From Bacteroidales bacterium (GTDB lineage Bacteria > Bacteroidota > Bacteroidia > Bacteroidales > Muribaculaceae), in assembly GCA_004555955.1 (NCBI GenBank), contig SFJG01000022.1, positions 1-26,652 of the forward strand: DNA of 26,652 nt, written 5' to 3'. A program made the position numbers and the translations under genes. The notes under the pieces are model-generated. The model saw nothing but the letters and a program-made list of their open reading frames with translations. It did no database searches and was not told where the DNA came from. Shown here one piece after another: positions 1-8,937 of this stretch. Numbering within the stretch: position 1 is the first letter of the stretch; every line of letters starts with the position of its first letter.

Positions 1-52
<52 letters not shown>

Positions 53-241
53 TGTTTATCTTTTTTTCTTTTTTTCTCTGATAAAAAACACAGACCGTTC
101 AGTCCCGACCGATGGTTGCTTCTTGACGGGGGCTTCCGCCCCCTGTGCTTATCTTGTCTCACTGTCGCATTATTTCAATGTCCTTTGTGCTCATTCGAGC
201 CTCTATTGCGCCGCCTCGCGAGACGTCCCCGTTTTGGCGTT
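53..241 (-). other. rRNA operon leader with a GC-rich GGAA-loop hairpin
   Basis: About 190 nt separate the rRNA promoter from the 16S start. The leader contains a perfect 6-bp GC stem closed by a GGAA loop on the minus strand (plus coordinates 128-143; GGGGGC and GCCCCC arms). Close to 16S there is a purine-rich stretch on the minus strand (plus 58-80). Such leaders normally hold antitermination and processing signals. I found no convincing boxA, so the role of the hairpin is inferred only. No credible protein is encoded here. Confidence 0.6.
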
Positions 242-248
242 GCGAGTG

Positions 249-280
249 CAAAGGTACAGCAAATCCAATTACCCACCAAA
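249..280 (-). promoter_or_regulatory. Consensus Bacteroidota promoter of the rRNA operon
   Basis: On the minus strand a TTTG box (plus 277-280) lies 20 bp upstream of TACCTTTG (plus 249-256), matching the Bacteroidota consensus of TTTG near -33 and TAnnTTTG near -7. An A/T-rich tract upstream (plus 281-380) could act as an UP-like element. The start of transcription would be near 242, giving the 190-nt leader before 16S. Confidence 0.85.
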
Positions 281-493
281 CTTTTTTACAACTTTTTTGT
301 GTTAAATTTTCATGCTTTTCCACAAAGCACTGAAACACAACAAAATAGTATTACAATAATTTTTCAAACGAATTTTGAAACAACCGTCTAACACATCAGC
401 TACACTTATCAACATGACAGATTAGGAATCAATTTCCCCAAGAAAAAAAACGATTTCTTCATCTCATCGGCATAGAATCTCATATATTTTGCG

Positions 494-501
494 TACATTT
501 G
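494..501 (+). promoter_or_regulatory. Putative -7 box (TACATTTG) for the CBS-nucleotidyltransferase operon
   Basis: TACATTTG matches the TAnnTTTG element and lies 16 bp before the ATG at 518. No TTTG box is seen at the expected -33 position, so the call is moderate. If real, the transcript would carry a leader of only about 10 nt. The 381-493 stretch between the two divergent promoters holds nothing else that I can recognise. Confidence 0.5.
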
Positions 502-517
502 TATAATAAATAGGAAT

Positions 518-1579
518 ATGGAAAGAGAAGAAATCAAGCAACATATTATTAGCGACAGCGCGACGTTGGCAGAGGCGTTGCGTGCGCTGAATGCATTATC
601 GGGGCGAACGATGACGCTATTTGCCGTCGACGAGGCAGGAAAAATGACGGGCACCATAACTGACGGCGACATCCGCCGCAGCCTGATATCATCCGGGCGG
701 CTCGACTTGCAGGTAAAAGACGCAATGCACCGACAGTTCCGCTATTTGCAGATGGGCAACATCGAATTGAAGACAGTCAAAGAGTTGCGCAGGCTACGCA
801 TAACGTTGGTTCCGGTAGTCGACATCGAGGGGCGAATTGCAGGAGCATATGATTTTGGCGAGTGCCACTCGATACTGCCGTTAGACGCCGTGCTGATGGC
901 AGGCGGCAAGGGAGAGCGTTTGCGTCCGATGACGCTGACCACCCCCAAGCCATTGCTAAAGATTGGCGACAAATGCATAATAGATTATAATGTGGAAGAA
1001 TTGGCGAGAAACGGCATTGAGAACATCTACGTGACTACCAACTACCTTGCCGAGCAACTCGAAGAGCACTTTTCGACACCTGTCGGAGGAGTTATGGCGA
1101 AATGCGTTCGCGAGCCGCGCAAATTGGGCACGATTGGCTCGGTGCGCTTGGTCGAAGGACTTAGCCACGACGACGTTCTGATAATGAATTCCGACTTGCT
1201 GACGACGATAAACTACGAAGACATGTATGTTGCTCACGCAGAATCGGGAGCCGACCTAACCATCGCAGCTATTCCCTATATGGTGTCGGTTCCGTTTGCC
1301 ATACTTCACTTAGACGGGCAATGCGTACGAGGGTTGGAAGAAAAGCCGACCTACAACTACTATGCCAATGCCGGCATATATATGGTAAAGCGCAAACATT
1401 TGGAGATGATACCTGCTGATAATCCATACGATGCAACCGACTTGATTGCCGACTTGATAGCTAAAGGAGGCAAAGTGACCTATCATCCGATTAACGGGGT
1501 GTGGTTAGACATCGGCTCGCCCGACGACTTCAGACATGCGCAAGAACTTATCCAAAACAAACAACTTTCAAAACTATAA
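518..1579 (+). CDS. CBS-domain nucleotidyltransferase (sugar-1-phosphate NTP-transferase)
   Basis: The 353-residue protein has a pair of CBS motifs at about residues 8-120 (including a TDGDIRR signature at 48-54) followed by a sugar-phosphate nucleotidyltransferase domain. The latter shows the pyrophosphorylase loop AGGKGERLRP (128-137), the TPKPLL substrate segment, an NSD metal site (224-226) and a late WLDIGSP motif. This CBS plus NTP-transferase layout is known in PtmE of the legionaminic-acid pathway, which makes GDP-glucosamine, and in HddC-like enzymes of surface-polysaccharide loci. The sugar and nucleotide here cannot be told from sequence. The CBS pair probably senses adenine nucleotides. 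No sugar-biosynthesis neighbours are present; surE follows after 7 bp, so the two are likely co-transcribed. Confidence 0.85.
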   Translation: MEREEIKQHIISDSATLAEALRALNALSGRTMTLFAVDEAGKMTGTITDGDIRRSLISSGRLDLQVKDAMHRQFRYLQMGNIELKTVKELRRLRITLVPVVDIEGRIAGAYDFGECHSILPLDAVLMAGGKGERLRPMTLTTPKPLLKIGDKCIIDYNVEELARNGIENIYVTTNYLAEQLEEHFSTPVGGVMAKCVREPRKLGTIGSVRLVEGLSHDDVLIMNSDLLTTINYEDMYVAHAESGADLTIAAIPYMVSVPFAILHLDGQCVRGLEEKPTYNYYANAGIYMVKRKHLEMIPADNPYDATDLIADLIAKGGKVTYHPINGVWLDIGSPDDFRHAQELIQNKQLSKL

Positions 1580-1586
1580 CGAAGAA

Positions 1587-2336
1587 ATGGCAAAACCACT
1601 TATACTGATAACAAACGACGACGGCATCGAAGCCGAAGGAATACATAAACTTGCCGAATTTGTGTCGCACATGGGCGAAGTAGTAGTCGTAGCCCCCGAC
1701 AGTGCACGTTCGGGCGGGTCGATGGCATTGACGGTCGAGATTCCGCTGCGCATCAAAGAATGTGGCACATATCTGGGCATGCGTATGCTAAGCACCAACG
1801 GCACACCCGTCGACTGTGTAAAAATAGCCTGTAACGTAATACTCGACCGCCAACCCGACATTGTGCTTTCGGGCATCAACCACGGGTCGAACACCGGCAA
1901 CAGCGTAAACTATTCAGGGACGATGGGTGCGGCAATCGAAGGTTGTTTGCGAGGAATTCCGTCGATAGGCTATTCGTGCGTATCACATAAAGCAACGTCG
2001 GCCGATTTCGACGCATGTCGCCAATACATAGAGCGCATTACGGCGAAAGTGCTCGCCGAAGGGCTGCCCAACGATGTTTGCTTAAACGTTAATATGCCTG
2101 TCGGCAAGCCCATTACAGGTATTGCAATAACACAATCGTGCCGCGGCCGTTGGCAGAACGAGTATGCCGAACTTACCAACCCGCGCGGGCAGAAAATCTA
2201 CTACTTGACCGGCGACTATCTGAATCTTGACCCCGACAACCCCGACACCGACCTGGCACAAATCAAGGCGGGCAAGATTGCCGTAACACCGATAACGCCG
2301 CAGCGCGACGCAACTCTCGAAAATTTCATCTTTTAA
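1587..2336 (+). CDS. surE: 5'/3'-nucleotidase SurE
   Basis: The 249-residue protein carries the SurE hallmarks: the N-terminal TNDDGI motif with metal-binding D11-D12, the SARSGGS loop around S39, and SGINHGSN with N98. It is a divalent-metal survival phosphatase that dephosphorylates nucleoside 3'- and 5'-monophosphates in the cytoplasm. The frame is open further upstream, overlapping the preceding gene. I chose the ATG at 1587 because it gives the normal SurE N-terminus and starts 7 bp after the upstream stop. In many Bacteroidales surE is next to lpxB; that partner is absent here and a secreted serine hydrolase follows instead after 13 bp. Confidence 0.95.
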   Translation: MAKPLILITNDDGIEAEGIHKLAEFVSHMGEVVVVAPDSARSGGSMALTVEIPLRIKECGTYLGMRMLSTNGTPVDCVKIACNVILDRQPDIVLSGINHGSNTGNSVNYSGTMGAAIEGCLRGIPSIGYSCVSHKATSADFDACRQYIERITAKVLAEGLPNDVCLNVNMPVGKPITGIAITQSCRGRWQNEYAELTNPRGQKIYYLTGDYLNLDPDNPDTDLAQIKAGKIAVTPITPQRDATLENFIF

Positions 2337-2349
2337 ATAGACAACTACT

Positions 2350-3852
2350 ATGCTGAAAAAAGTTTTGTTTCCACTACTGCTGGCATTCACGATAGCGAGT
2401 GCAACAGCACAAGTCAACGATTTAGAGCGTGCCACGCCCGAAAGTCAAGGCATAAAATCGGCGACACTGGTATCGCTGTTCGACCAACTGACAACGCTTA
2501 AAAACGTAGACATCCATAGCGTTATGGTGCTGCGTCACGGCAAAGTCGTCGGCGAAATCTACCCCACACCGTTCGATGCGAAATACAAGCACACAATGTA
2601 TTCATGCTCGAAAACCTTTGTATCGGCAGCCATCGGACTTGCCATCGAGGAGAATCGCTTGCGACTCGACGACCGCATTGCTCCACTGTTTGCAGCCGAC
2701 CTGCCGGCAGAGATTTCCAAGGAATTGGCATCGATAACCGTTCGCGACCTACTGACAATGCAAGCCGGCATCGAACCCGACTGGAATATGCGCAACAACC
2801 GTCGCGACTGGGTGCGCGGCTACCTTTCGAAACCGGTAAGCACGCCCGGAAAATCGTTCAAATACGATTCGCTTTGCACTTATATGCTTTCGGCAATCAT
2901 CCAGAAAGTAACAGGCAAAACACTGCTCGAGTATCTTCGTCCGCGGCTGTTCGAACCGATGAACATCTGGGACGTAGAGTGGGAAGTTAGTCCGGAAGGC
3001 TACAACACAGGCGGTTGGGGACTTCACATCCAATCCGAATCGCTGGCGAAATTCGGGCAATTGTTGCTCAACGGCGGCGAATGGGCAGGCAGACAAGTAT
3101 TGCCACAACATTGGGTAAAAGCAATGATGACGCGCCAAGTGGAAGCCGGGAATGAAGACTACGGCTATCAGATATGGATGTGCGACTACCCCGGAGCGTG
3201 GCGTGCCGATGGTGCATACGGCCAATATGTAATCGTCGTGCCCTCTAAAGATATGGTAATCGTAGTTACACAATGCTCGATGATGGACGGAATGAAAGAG
3301 CGGCAAATCATCTGGCGCACACTTCTCGACCACGTAGCCGACACGGGAACCGACGACCCAAAAGCATATGCCAACTTATTAAAAAAACAAAAGGCATACA
3401 CATTTCCGACAGTTCAAGGCAAATCCACATCGTGGAAAGCATCGGCATTGGAAGGACGAAAAATCGCGCTTGCCAACAATCCGTTTGGGTGGAAAACCAT
3501 CAAATTCAACTTTGCCGACAAAGCGCTTACAGCCGAAATCACAGACTTCGTCGGAAAAATCACCGTACTAAAAGCAGGCTACAACAGCTGGACGACGACG
3601 CAAATAGGCAGTAACCCGCCCTACTCGATAGCCGCCATCGGTCGAATGCACGGACTGAAAGCGCCATTCCACGCAGCGGCAAGTTACGCATGGGATAAAG
3701 CGGGCACCAGTCTTGCCATGCGCATACACTACGTCGATTGGATAAGCGCATTGGGAGTAACATTGCGATTTACCGACATGAACAACGTAAGTTTGGAAAT
3801 ACGCCCGAACTACGAGAATCGCACACATACGATTAAAGGCACAATCGAATAG
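2350..3852 (+). CDS. Secreted serine hydrolase, beta-lactamase/class C PBP family
   Basis: The 500-residue protein starts with a signal peptide (hydrophobic 6-20, cleavage near Ala20-Gln21). An AmpC/class-C-PBP-like domain follows, with the catalytic S85-x-x-K88 tetrad and a Y172-D-S174 segment in the place of the usual YxN motif. The WGLHIQSESLAKFG segment is typical of the family. Residues from about 340 onward form an extra C-terminal region of unknown function. Members include esterases, D-aminopeptidases and DD-peptidases, so the substrate is open and resistance should not be inferred. It probably acts in the periplasm. It lies between surE and a small membrane-anchored protein starting 5 bp later. 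Confidence 0.85.
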   Translation: MLKKVLFPLLLAFTIASATAQVNDLERATPESQGIKSATLVSLFDQLTTLKNVDIHSVMVLRHGKVVGEIYPTPFDAKYKHTMYSCSKTFVSAAIGLAIEENRLRLDDRIAPLFAADLPAEISKELASITVRDLLTMQAGIEPDWNMRNNRRDWVRGYLSKPVSTPGKSFKYDSLCTYMLSAIIQKVTGKTLLEYLRPRLFEPMNIWDVEWEVSPEGYNTGGWGLHIQSESLAKFGQLLLNGGEWAGRQVLPQHWVKAMMTRQVEAGNEDYGYQIWMCDYPGAWRADGAYGQYVIVVPSKDMVIVVTQCSMMDGMKERQIIWRTLLDHVADTGTDDPKAYANLLKKQKAYTFPTVQGKSTSWKASALEGRKIALANNPFGWKTIKFNFADKALTAEITDFVGKITVLKAGYNSWTTTQIGSNPPYSIAAIGRMHGLKAPFHAAASYAWDKAGTSLAMRIHYVDWISALGVTLRFTDMNNVSLEIRPNYENRTHTIKGTIE

Positions 3853-3857
3853 CGAAG

Positions 3858-4319
3858 ATGGAATTTTTCAGTTCCATAGAGTTCTACATTTTGGCATTCG
3901 CCATAGCGTTTGCCATTGTAGGGATAACAATGAAGCCAAGCGAAAGGGGTCCTGCAAAGACCTTTTTCGCACATGGTTTCGTTGACGATAACACAACAGA
4001 AGAGCCCGGCATCATTATAGGCTACGACGGCGACACCTTGAAAATTACGCACACCGGCGTCGACATCCGTGACAGGCATATACAATTCAACTACGCCATC
4101 ACAATTATCGGCAACGACATTACCGTTAACGAGCGAGCGGCGCATTCTACCGAGCCCGTCGACTGCCTGACCGATAGAATCGACATTACGATGACTACGG
4201 AGCGCATCACGCCCGGTCGATATCACTTGAAATTTACGGCAGATTGGCAAAGCCAATGGGCATCAACGCGCATCGTCGTTGCCGAGCCGTTTACCAAACG
4301 CATCGCCATAAGGCAATAA
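3858..4319 (+). CDS. Hypothetical protein with one N-terminal membrane anchor
   Basis: The 153-residue protein has one hydrophobic segment at about residues 7-24 and then a soluble region rich in beta-strand-like patterns, such as alternating I/T/D stretches. I do not recognise a domain. It begins 5 bp after the serine hydrolase stop, so it is almost certainly the last gene of that operon. The soluble part is probably periplasmic, because the short N-terminus before the anchor has no strong positive charge after it. It could be a small beta-sandwich partner of the hydrolase, but that is inference from position only. Confidence 0.7.
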   Translation: MEFFSSIEFYILAFAIAFAIVGITMKPSERGPAKTFFAHGFVDDNTTEEPGIIIGYDGDTLKITHTGVDIRDRHIQFNYAITIIGNDITVNERAAHSTEPVDCLTDRIDITMTTERITPGRYHLKFTADWQSQWASTRIVVAEPFTKRIAIRQ

Positions 4320-4375
4320 AAGAAGAAGAGTCGAATAGGCGCGCGAACCACACTGAAAGCCCTCTATCAAGATTG

Positions 4376-4882
4376 CTATTTATATAAAACGTATCTCAAG
4401 AAGGCATATCCGCCAAAAAGTTGAAGAAGCATTCCCGGCACTGCGATGCGGAAATCCTGAAGAGCAAGATGCAAGTCGCCGGTTAAAGCCCATTCGCCCA
4501 AGGTGCCGAGCAATTGATACGACAGCACGGTGCACGCCAACAAAAGCAATGTCACTTTTTTAAACTTATAAGCCAAGAAACCGCCAATTACTGCCAAAAG
4601 CAAAGATTTCATCAAAATAGCAGGCACTACAGCGGGCAATGGCATACTGAACAAAAGCGAGTTGACCACAGGCGACAAAACTGCTGTCAAAACACCGACT
4701 TTCCAGCCGTATTTGTATGTACCTATCAGGGTAAAGAAATAAATCGGCAACCAAATTTTGCCACCGTCGGGAACGAGATGGAACAGTTGCGGCAGAGCCA
4801 AATTGCCTAACGTAAACAATAACGCAGCCAAATATGTGCGCATATCGGCATATGAGAAAGTGTAAAGTTTTGCAGTTGTCAT
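4376..4882 (-). CDS. ECF transporter S component-like membrane protein
   Basis: The 168-residue protein is highly hydrophobic, with about six predicted membrane segments (roughly 15-35, 43-55, 60-80, 84-105, 109-128, 143-165). That is the size and topology of the substrate-binding S component of energy-coupling-factor vitamin transporters. The GKIWLPIYFF and SPVVNSLLF regions resemble such proteins. The shared ATPase and T subunits are not in this window. Its ATG overlaps the DUF1893 stop by 4 bp (ATGA), so the two are translationally coupled. The ligand cannot be read from sequence. The convergent gap of 56 bp to the preceding gene shows no clear terminator. Confidence 0.75.
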   Translation of the reverse strand: MTTAKLYTFSYADMRTYLAALLFTLGNLALPQLFHLVPDGGKIWLPIYFFTLIGTYKYGWKVGVLTAVLSPVVNSLLFSMPLPAVVPAILMKSLLLAVIGGFLAYKFKKVTLLLLACTVLSYQLLGTLGEWALTGDLHLALQDFRIAVPGMLLQLFGGYAFLRYVLYK

Positions 4883-5298
4883 TTCTTAATATTTAATTTA
4901 CTTATTTGTTTTTCGATTTCCACAAGACATTCCGCAGGCGTCGAGCAATTCAAGCAGCACGACTCCATCGGGCATAGACCTGTTTTTTGACGATTTATGA
5001 TGTTCGGCACCACTTGCACACACTTAACCTCAACGCCGTATTCTTCAAGCAACGAGAATGCGTGCTTGCTGACAATTCCGGCAAACAGATGCTCGACGCC
5101 ACCTATAATCATCAAAGCGGCGGCAGCCTTACCGACCACTTTGTCTGCCACGCGAGCACCGCGCAAAAGGTCGGGCGATGTTTTAAGAAGCCGGTATAAA
5201 TCTGATATACCTGGACCATTAAACGAGTGAATATCATCGTTTTCGACCACTAAAGAGTGGCCTTCGTCGGTCAACAGTCTATATAAATCATCTATCAT
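4879..5298 (-). CDS. DUF1893 domain protein (deaminase-like fold)
   Basis: The 139-residue protein matches the DUF1893 pattern: an ADKVVGKAAAALM helix, a central GVEHLFAG strand region, and an NRxxTGxCPMES motif. A member from Thermotoga (TM1506) has a cytidine-deaminase-like fold; the biochemical role is unknown. The C-terminus is unusually cysteine-rich (five Cys within about 17 residues, CPMESCCLNC and a later AEC), which could bind metal. The frame extends upstream to a TTG at 5358, but the ATG at 5298 gives the family's usual start. It overlaps the S component gene by 4 bp. porU ends 88 bp upstream with no visible terminator, so co-transcription with porU is possible. Confidence 0.88.
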   Translation of the reverse strand: MIDDLYRLLTDEGHSLVVENDDIHSFNGPGISDLYRLLKTSPDLLRGARVADKVVGKAAAALMIIGGVEHLFAGIVSKHAFSLLEEYGVEVKCVQVVPNIINRQKTGLCPMESCCLNCSTPAECLVEIEKQISKLNIKK

Positions 5299-5386
5299 AG
5301 ATTTTGCTTTACATTTCAACGTAGAGGACGTACCGAAATTGAGAAGCCCCTCGCACAACTACCTGACTCATAGACATCCGGGAATG

Positions 5387-8300
5387 TTACTCACCGGCTA
5401 CGGCTATGCGTATAGTTTTCGATGTTTCAGAAGAGCCATCGGTCGAAACAGTAGCACGAACGAAATAAATGCCTCGGTTGACGCGACGGCCGGAGCCATC
5501 AGTGAGGTTCCACGAGATTGGCATAGAGGTAAACATATCGCTACGTCGCGTCGATGTGTTAGACCACACCGCCTGCCCCATCATATTGTAAACGCTGAGC
5601 GTGACGGTTAGATTTGCATCAGGGCGGTTATGCTGCAGATAGAAATTGGCTATACTATGAGCAGGACTTGCGTCCGTGTAGAGTCGATAGATGTCGGGAG
5701 CCGTGCCGCGAACCACGGTAAAGGCAATCTGCCTCTCGGCATGATTTCCGAGGGTATCCCAAACACGAAGACGCAACGTGTGGTCGCCGTCACTAAGTTC
5801 GGATAGCGGATAAGAAAGCGTACCGACACGTTCGGTGTCTTCGCTATAGAAAGGCTCGAGGTTGGTAATAGTCGTTTTGCCATCGAGCAAGAGAGACATT
5901 TGGTGCCCCACACCGGCAGTAGAAAGGTTGATGCCGGAAGGGTCGGTGAATTTAGCCAAAAGATAAGGCGATTCGTTGACGCGGTCGCCATCGACGAAGT
6001 CGTAACTGTTGAGCGCCATATGTGTGATGTCCGGACCGATGGTATCGGTTTGCTCCTCAGTATCGCAGTCGTAAACGTAGAAGTTTGACGTCAGACCGTT
6101 GGCGTCTTGCGAGGTCGTCTCTACGGAGTAAGCATAGCAACTAAGCAACCCCGGACGATAGTTATTCTGAATTTCCGAAGGCACACGAAGGGAGAATTCA
6201 AACTTACCGTTTTCGACGCGGTTGATGCCGTCATAGAGGAGGTTACTCCATTGGTCGAATGTAAATTCCATACCGGGGTCGGAATCACTTTCGCCGTTGC
6301 CGTGGGTTGTCACAGACTCTTGAGCATCGTAGATAGTAGCGAAAACGTATCCGTTCATATCGTTGATAGCGTTTCCGTTGGGGTCCTCAATATGACCTTC
6401 CACGCTGACTTGCTGGCACGCCATAATTTGCGGCGGATTGGCGTCGTCGAGCACGGAATTACCGTTAATTTTGTCGATAACGACACGATTTTGCGGATAT
6501 TTGAGTTTCATAGCGGGGTCGCCGATGAGGGCATACTTCCAACGGTGTCCGCCATCGCTGGGGCGTCCGTTTTTGGTGGTAACGATAATGTCGCCGATTG
6601 CCGGATAAGAGCCATCGGCATTCGGGCGAGAAATATAGTATCCCAGGTCGGCGGCAAACTCGCCGTTGTAGGAAATACCTGTGGCTCGCGACGACGTAAG
6701 CATACCGATAAAACCACCTTGCTCGTTGAGATATATCAATTCGCCGCCCGACACTTCTGCGGCATCCCAGCGGGTAAATTCGCAGGTACCGGTGTAGATA
6801 AACGTCGGGTGCTTGTAGTAGAATTCATTGTTGATGTCCGACCAACTCAACAAGCCGTTATGGGTCCAAGCTTTAGGATTGGCGTGGCCTATATACGACG
6901 AGAAAAGCGTTCCGTTTTTGAACGTGCGAAGCATCTTCTCGCGCGCCTCGGGATAGGTATGCCCCGAGCCGTCGGTCGATACATTGTATGCGTCGATGTA
7001 GACACGATTATAGACGAAACGTTCGCCGCCGTTGCGCTGCATACGCACCAGCAACGAGTCGGACGAGACCATATGTATGCCGTTATCGCCGTCGTCGGCA
7101 ATAAGCATTATGTTGTTTTTCCACGAGCCCGGGTCGGGAGTAGTGACATATTTGACTAGTTTGTCGACGGCGGTACGAGCCTCGTCGACCGACTTAACCG
7201 GCATACGACCGATAGCGACGTTGAGTTTGCCGGCACGCGTAGAAACGTCGGTATTGTCTTCCAAAACGCAGAAAACGTCGTCGGAGTTGAAACTCGACGA
7301 TTGCGAGGCAATGTTGTCCGACTCCCAAGTCAGGAGCATCGGATAGTTAAGGCCACGCGTTTCAGGAGTCAGACGGCGATTGTCGTAGACACATCTACCA
7401 AAGAGGAGGATGTAACGGAATCGGTCAACGCTCTGTTCGGGAAGCGTCTTAGTGCGTTCCCAGAACATTTTCGCCAACTTACGATAAGCCATAGCGTCGG
7501 GGGTTCCCGACGAAAATTCGTTGTATACGGAACGGTCGTCGACAACTATTACCTTAAAACCGTCGACCGTTCGATGGAGTTCGGCAACACGTTCGGCTTG
7601 GGCGGCAAATTCTTTGGGCGTGATGATAACCATCGTAGGCGTTTCGGCACCGTGCAAGTTTTGGTTCGACACCACGCCGACATATTCCGGCGCCGGGAAT
7701 GTTGAGGATGGCGTAAAAGCGAGATATTCCCTTTTGCCCGACTCGGTTTGTCGGAAATAGGCAGTGCCGCCATCGATGTTGAAGTCAACTTTCTTGGGGC
7801 GATATTTTGTTGTCACATCCCAAATTACCAAATCGGATTTTGCAGAAGCGACCGAGAACACACTGTCGCGGCAACTCGTCGAAAAGCTACGGAAGTTGAG
7901 CCACGAGGAATTCATCTGCAACTTACGAAAATAGTTGACAATGATATAGTCGAGGTTTGCCATATAGAGGATTCCCGTATTTGCATAATCGACGGAAATA
8001 TTCACTTTTTCGCCTGGTTGAGTAATGCCGGCATCGACATATTTGACGTTACAAATAGCATAGTTGTCGCTCGCCACCTTTTCGATGGTCATGGCATTCG
8101 CCTGACGTTGGTCGTCGAAGACCGTCACCGTGCTGTGTCCGCCGATAACTTTAGCGGCAAAATTGACGCGCACACGCCCCTCAGTGCCTTCGACACGTCC
8201 GGGGAGGTCGAACGTAAAGGTCTGACGCGTATTATACTTAAAATCTTCGCCAAGCAGCGAACTGCCCGTATTAGCCGGCGCCATAAGTTCCTGCTCGTGA

Positions 8301-8821
8301 TAGACATAGTCGACGAAAGAGGTAATCAGCGGCGCATCATTCGAAGTGGCGGCATTGGCTGTTGTTTCCATTTCGTCGGCGTCAACATCTTTGTCCGACA
8401 CAAAATAATAGCCTGCCGTGCTGTATGGGTTGATGGTTCTCAACATTCTCAGACTGGAAGAGCCCGTATCGCGCCACGACACAGGTCCTTGTGCGTAGAA
8501 AATAATCTTTTCGGCATCGCGATAGACCGGCAATTTTGGCAAGTCGTCGATATAGCCTTCGCCCATACGCTCCGAAATCATCGCACCGCCGTAGCCGTAT
8601 ACGTTAACCTTAGAAATATCAGTAAAGCCCCAACCTTTTAGCATAGAGCGAGTTAGTTGGAAAGCGCCGTTGCGGTCTACCTTAATTTTAACCCAACGAC
8701 CGGAAGCCAACTGCGATTCGCCGGCATACTCAACGGCAAAAACCGTCTGCACGGAAGCGAGCAGGACCGACACGGCAATTAGCAGGATTTTATATCGTAA
8801 TGAACCTAATAAATGCTTCAT
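5387..8821 (-). CDS. porU: Type IX secretion system sortase PorU (C25 gingipain-fold peptidase)
   Basis: The 1144-residue protein has a signal peptide, a long N-terminal region, a gingipain-type C25 peptidase domain and a C-terminal beta domain of T9SS sorting type (last 80-90 residues, with a VYNMMGQAVW stretch and a GIYFVR ending). The catalytic dyad is visible as H646 in SYIGHANPKAW and C680 in YTGTCEFTRWD. PorU removes C-terminal sorting domains from T9SS cargo at the outer membrane and joins the cargo to anionic LPS. The start is set at 8821, because an ATG 42 bp upstream lies inside the terminator stem of the preceding gene and would spoil the signal peptide. porV, often adjacent, is not in this window. 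Confidence 0.93.
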   Translation of the reverse strand: MKHLLGSLRYKILLIAVSVLLASVQTVFAVEYAGESQLASGRWVKIKVDRNGAFQLTRSMLKGWGFTDISKVNVYGYGGAMISERMGEGYIDDLPKLPVYRDAEKIIFYAQGPVSWRDTGSSSLRMLRTINPYSTAGYYFVSDKDVDADEMETTANAATSNDAPLITSFVDYVYHEQELMAPANTGSSLLGEDFKYNTRQTFTFDLPGRVEGTEGRVRVNFAAKVIGGHSTVTVFDDQRQANAMTIEKVASDNYAICNVKYVDAGITQPGEKVNISVDYANTGILYMANLDYIIVNYFRKLQMNSSWLNFRSFSTSCRDSVFSVASAKSDLVIWDVTTKYRPKKVDFNIDGGTAYFRQTESGKREYLAFTPSSTFPAPEYVGVVSNQNLHGAETPTMVIITPKEFAAQAERVAELHRTVDGFKVIVVDDRSVYNEFSSGTPDAMAYRKLAKMFWERTKTLPEQSVDRFRYILLFGRCVYDNRRLTPETRGLNYPMLLTWESDNIASQSSSFNSDDVFCVLEDNTDVSTRAGKLNVAIGRMPVKSVDEARTAVDKLVKYVTTPDPGSWKNNIMLIADDGDNGIHMVSSDSLLVRMQRNGGERFVYNRVYIDAYNVSTDGSGHTYPEAREKMLRTFKNGTLFSSYIGHANPKAWTHNGLLSWSDINNEFYYKHPTFIYTGTCEFTRWDAAEVSGGELIYLNEQGGFIGMLTSSRATGISYNGEFAADLGYYISRPNADGSYPAIGDIIVTTKNGRPSDGGHRWKYALIGDPAMKLKYPQNRVVIDKINGNSVLDDANPPQIMACQQVSVEGHIEDPNGNAINDMNGYVFATIYDAQESVTTHGNGESDSDPGMEFTFDQWSNLLYDGINRVENGKFEFSLRVPSEIQNNYRPGLLSCYAYSVETTSQDANGLTSNFYVYDCDTEEQTDTIGPDITHMALNSYDFVDGDRVNESPYLLAKFTDPSGINLSTAGVGHQMSLLLDGKTTITNLEPFYSEDTERVGTLSYPLSELSDGDHTLRLRVWDTLGNHAERQIAFTVVRGTAPDIYRLYTDASPAHSIANFYLQHNRPDANLTVTLSVYNMMGQAVWSNTSTRRSDMFTSMPISWNLTDGSGRRVNRGIYFVRATVSTDGSSETSKTIRIAVAGE

Positions 8822-8850
8822 ATAATGTTGCAACTTTAGGATAATAACGA

Positions 8851-8900
8851 AAAAGAGGCTCATTTATTGTATGAACTGCTGTTCAGTTTGAGCCTCTTTT
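8851..8900 (-). terminator. Rho-independent terminator of the helicase-lysozyme operon
   Basis: A 12-bp perfect stem (plus 8851-8862 with 8889-8900; GAGGCTCA core) flanked by A/T tracts forms a strong terminator on the minus strand, ending in a T run. A second small hairpin (TGAAC, TGCT, GTTCA; 8872-8885) sits in its loop. It lies between the lysozyme stop (8938) and the porU start (8821) and separates the two operons. Confidence 0.88.
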
Positions 8901-8937
8901 GAGCGGATTTCAAAATTAGAGCTTGACAATTCGGCTT

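Noticed and set aside
2350..3852. Antibiotic-resistance beta-lactamase
   Set aside because: The SxxK fold is shared by esterases and peptidases, the YxN motif is altered, and there is an added C-terminal domain; nothing supports beta-lactam hydrolysis.
4320..4375. Terminator between the convergent hypothetical gene and the S component gene
   Set aside because: I could not find a stem with a T run on either strand in this 56-bp gap.
6107..7159. Long plus-strand open frame inside porU
   Set aside because: It lies antisense to the well-supported PorU peptidase domain, has no recognisable domain and arises from codon composition on the opposite strand.
8822..8863. Longer porU start giving 14 more residues
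   Set aside because: The upstream ATG lies inside the terminator stem of the preceding operon, and the extension would precede a good signal peptide.
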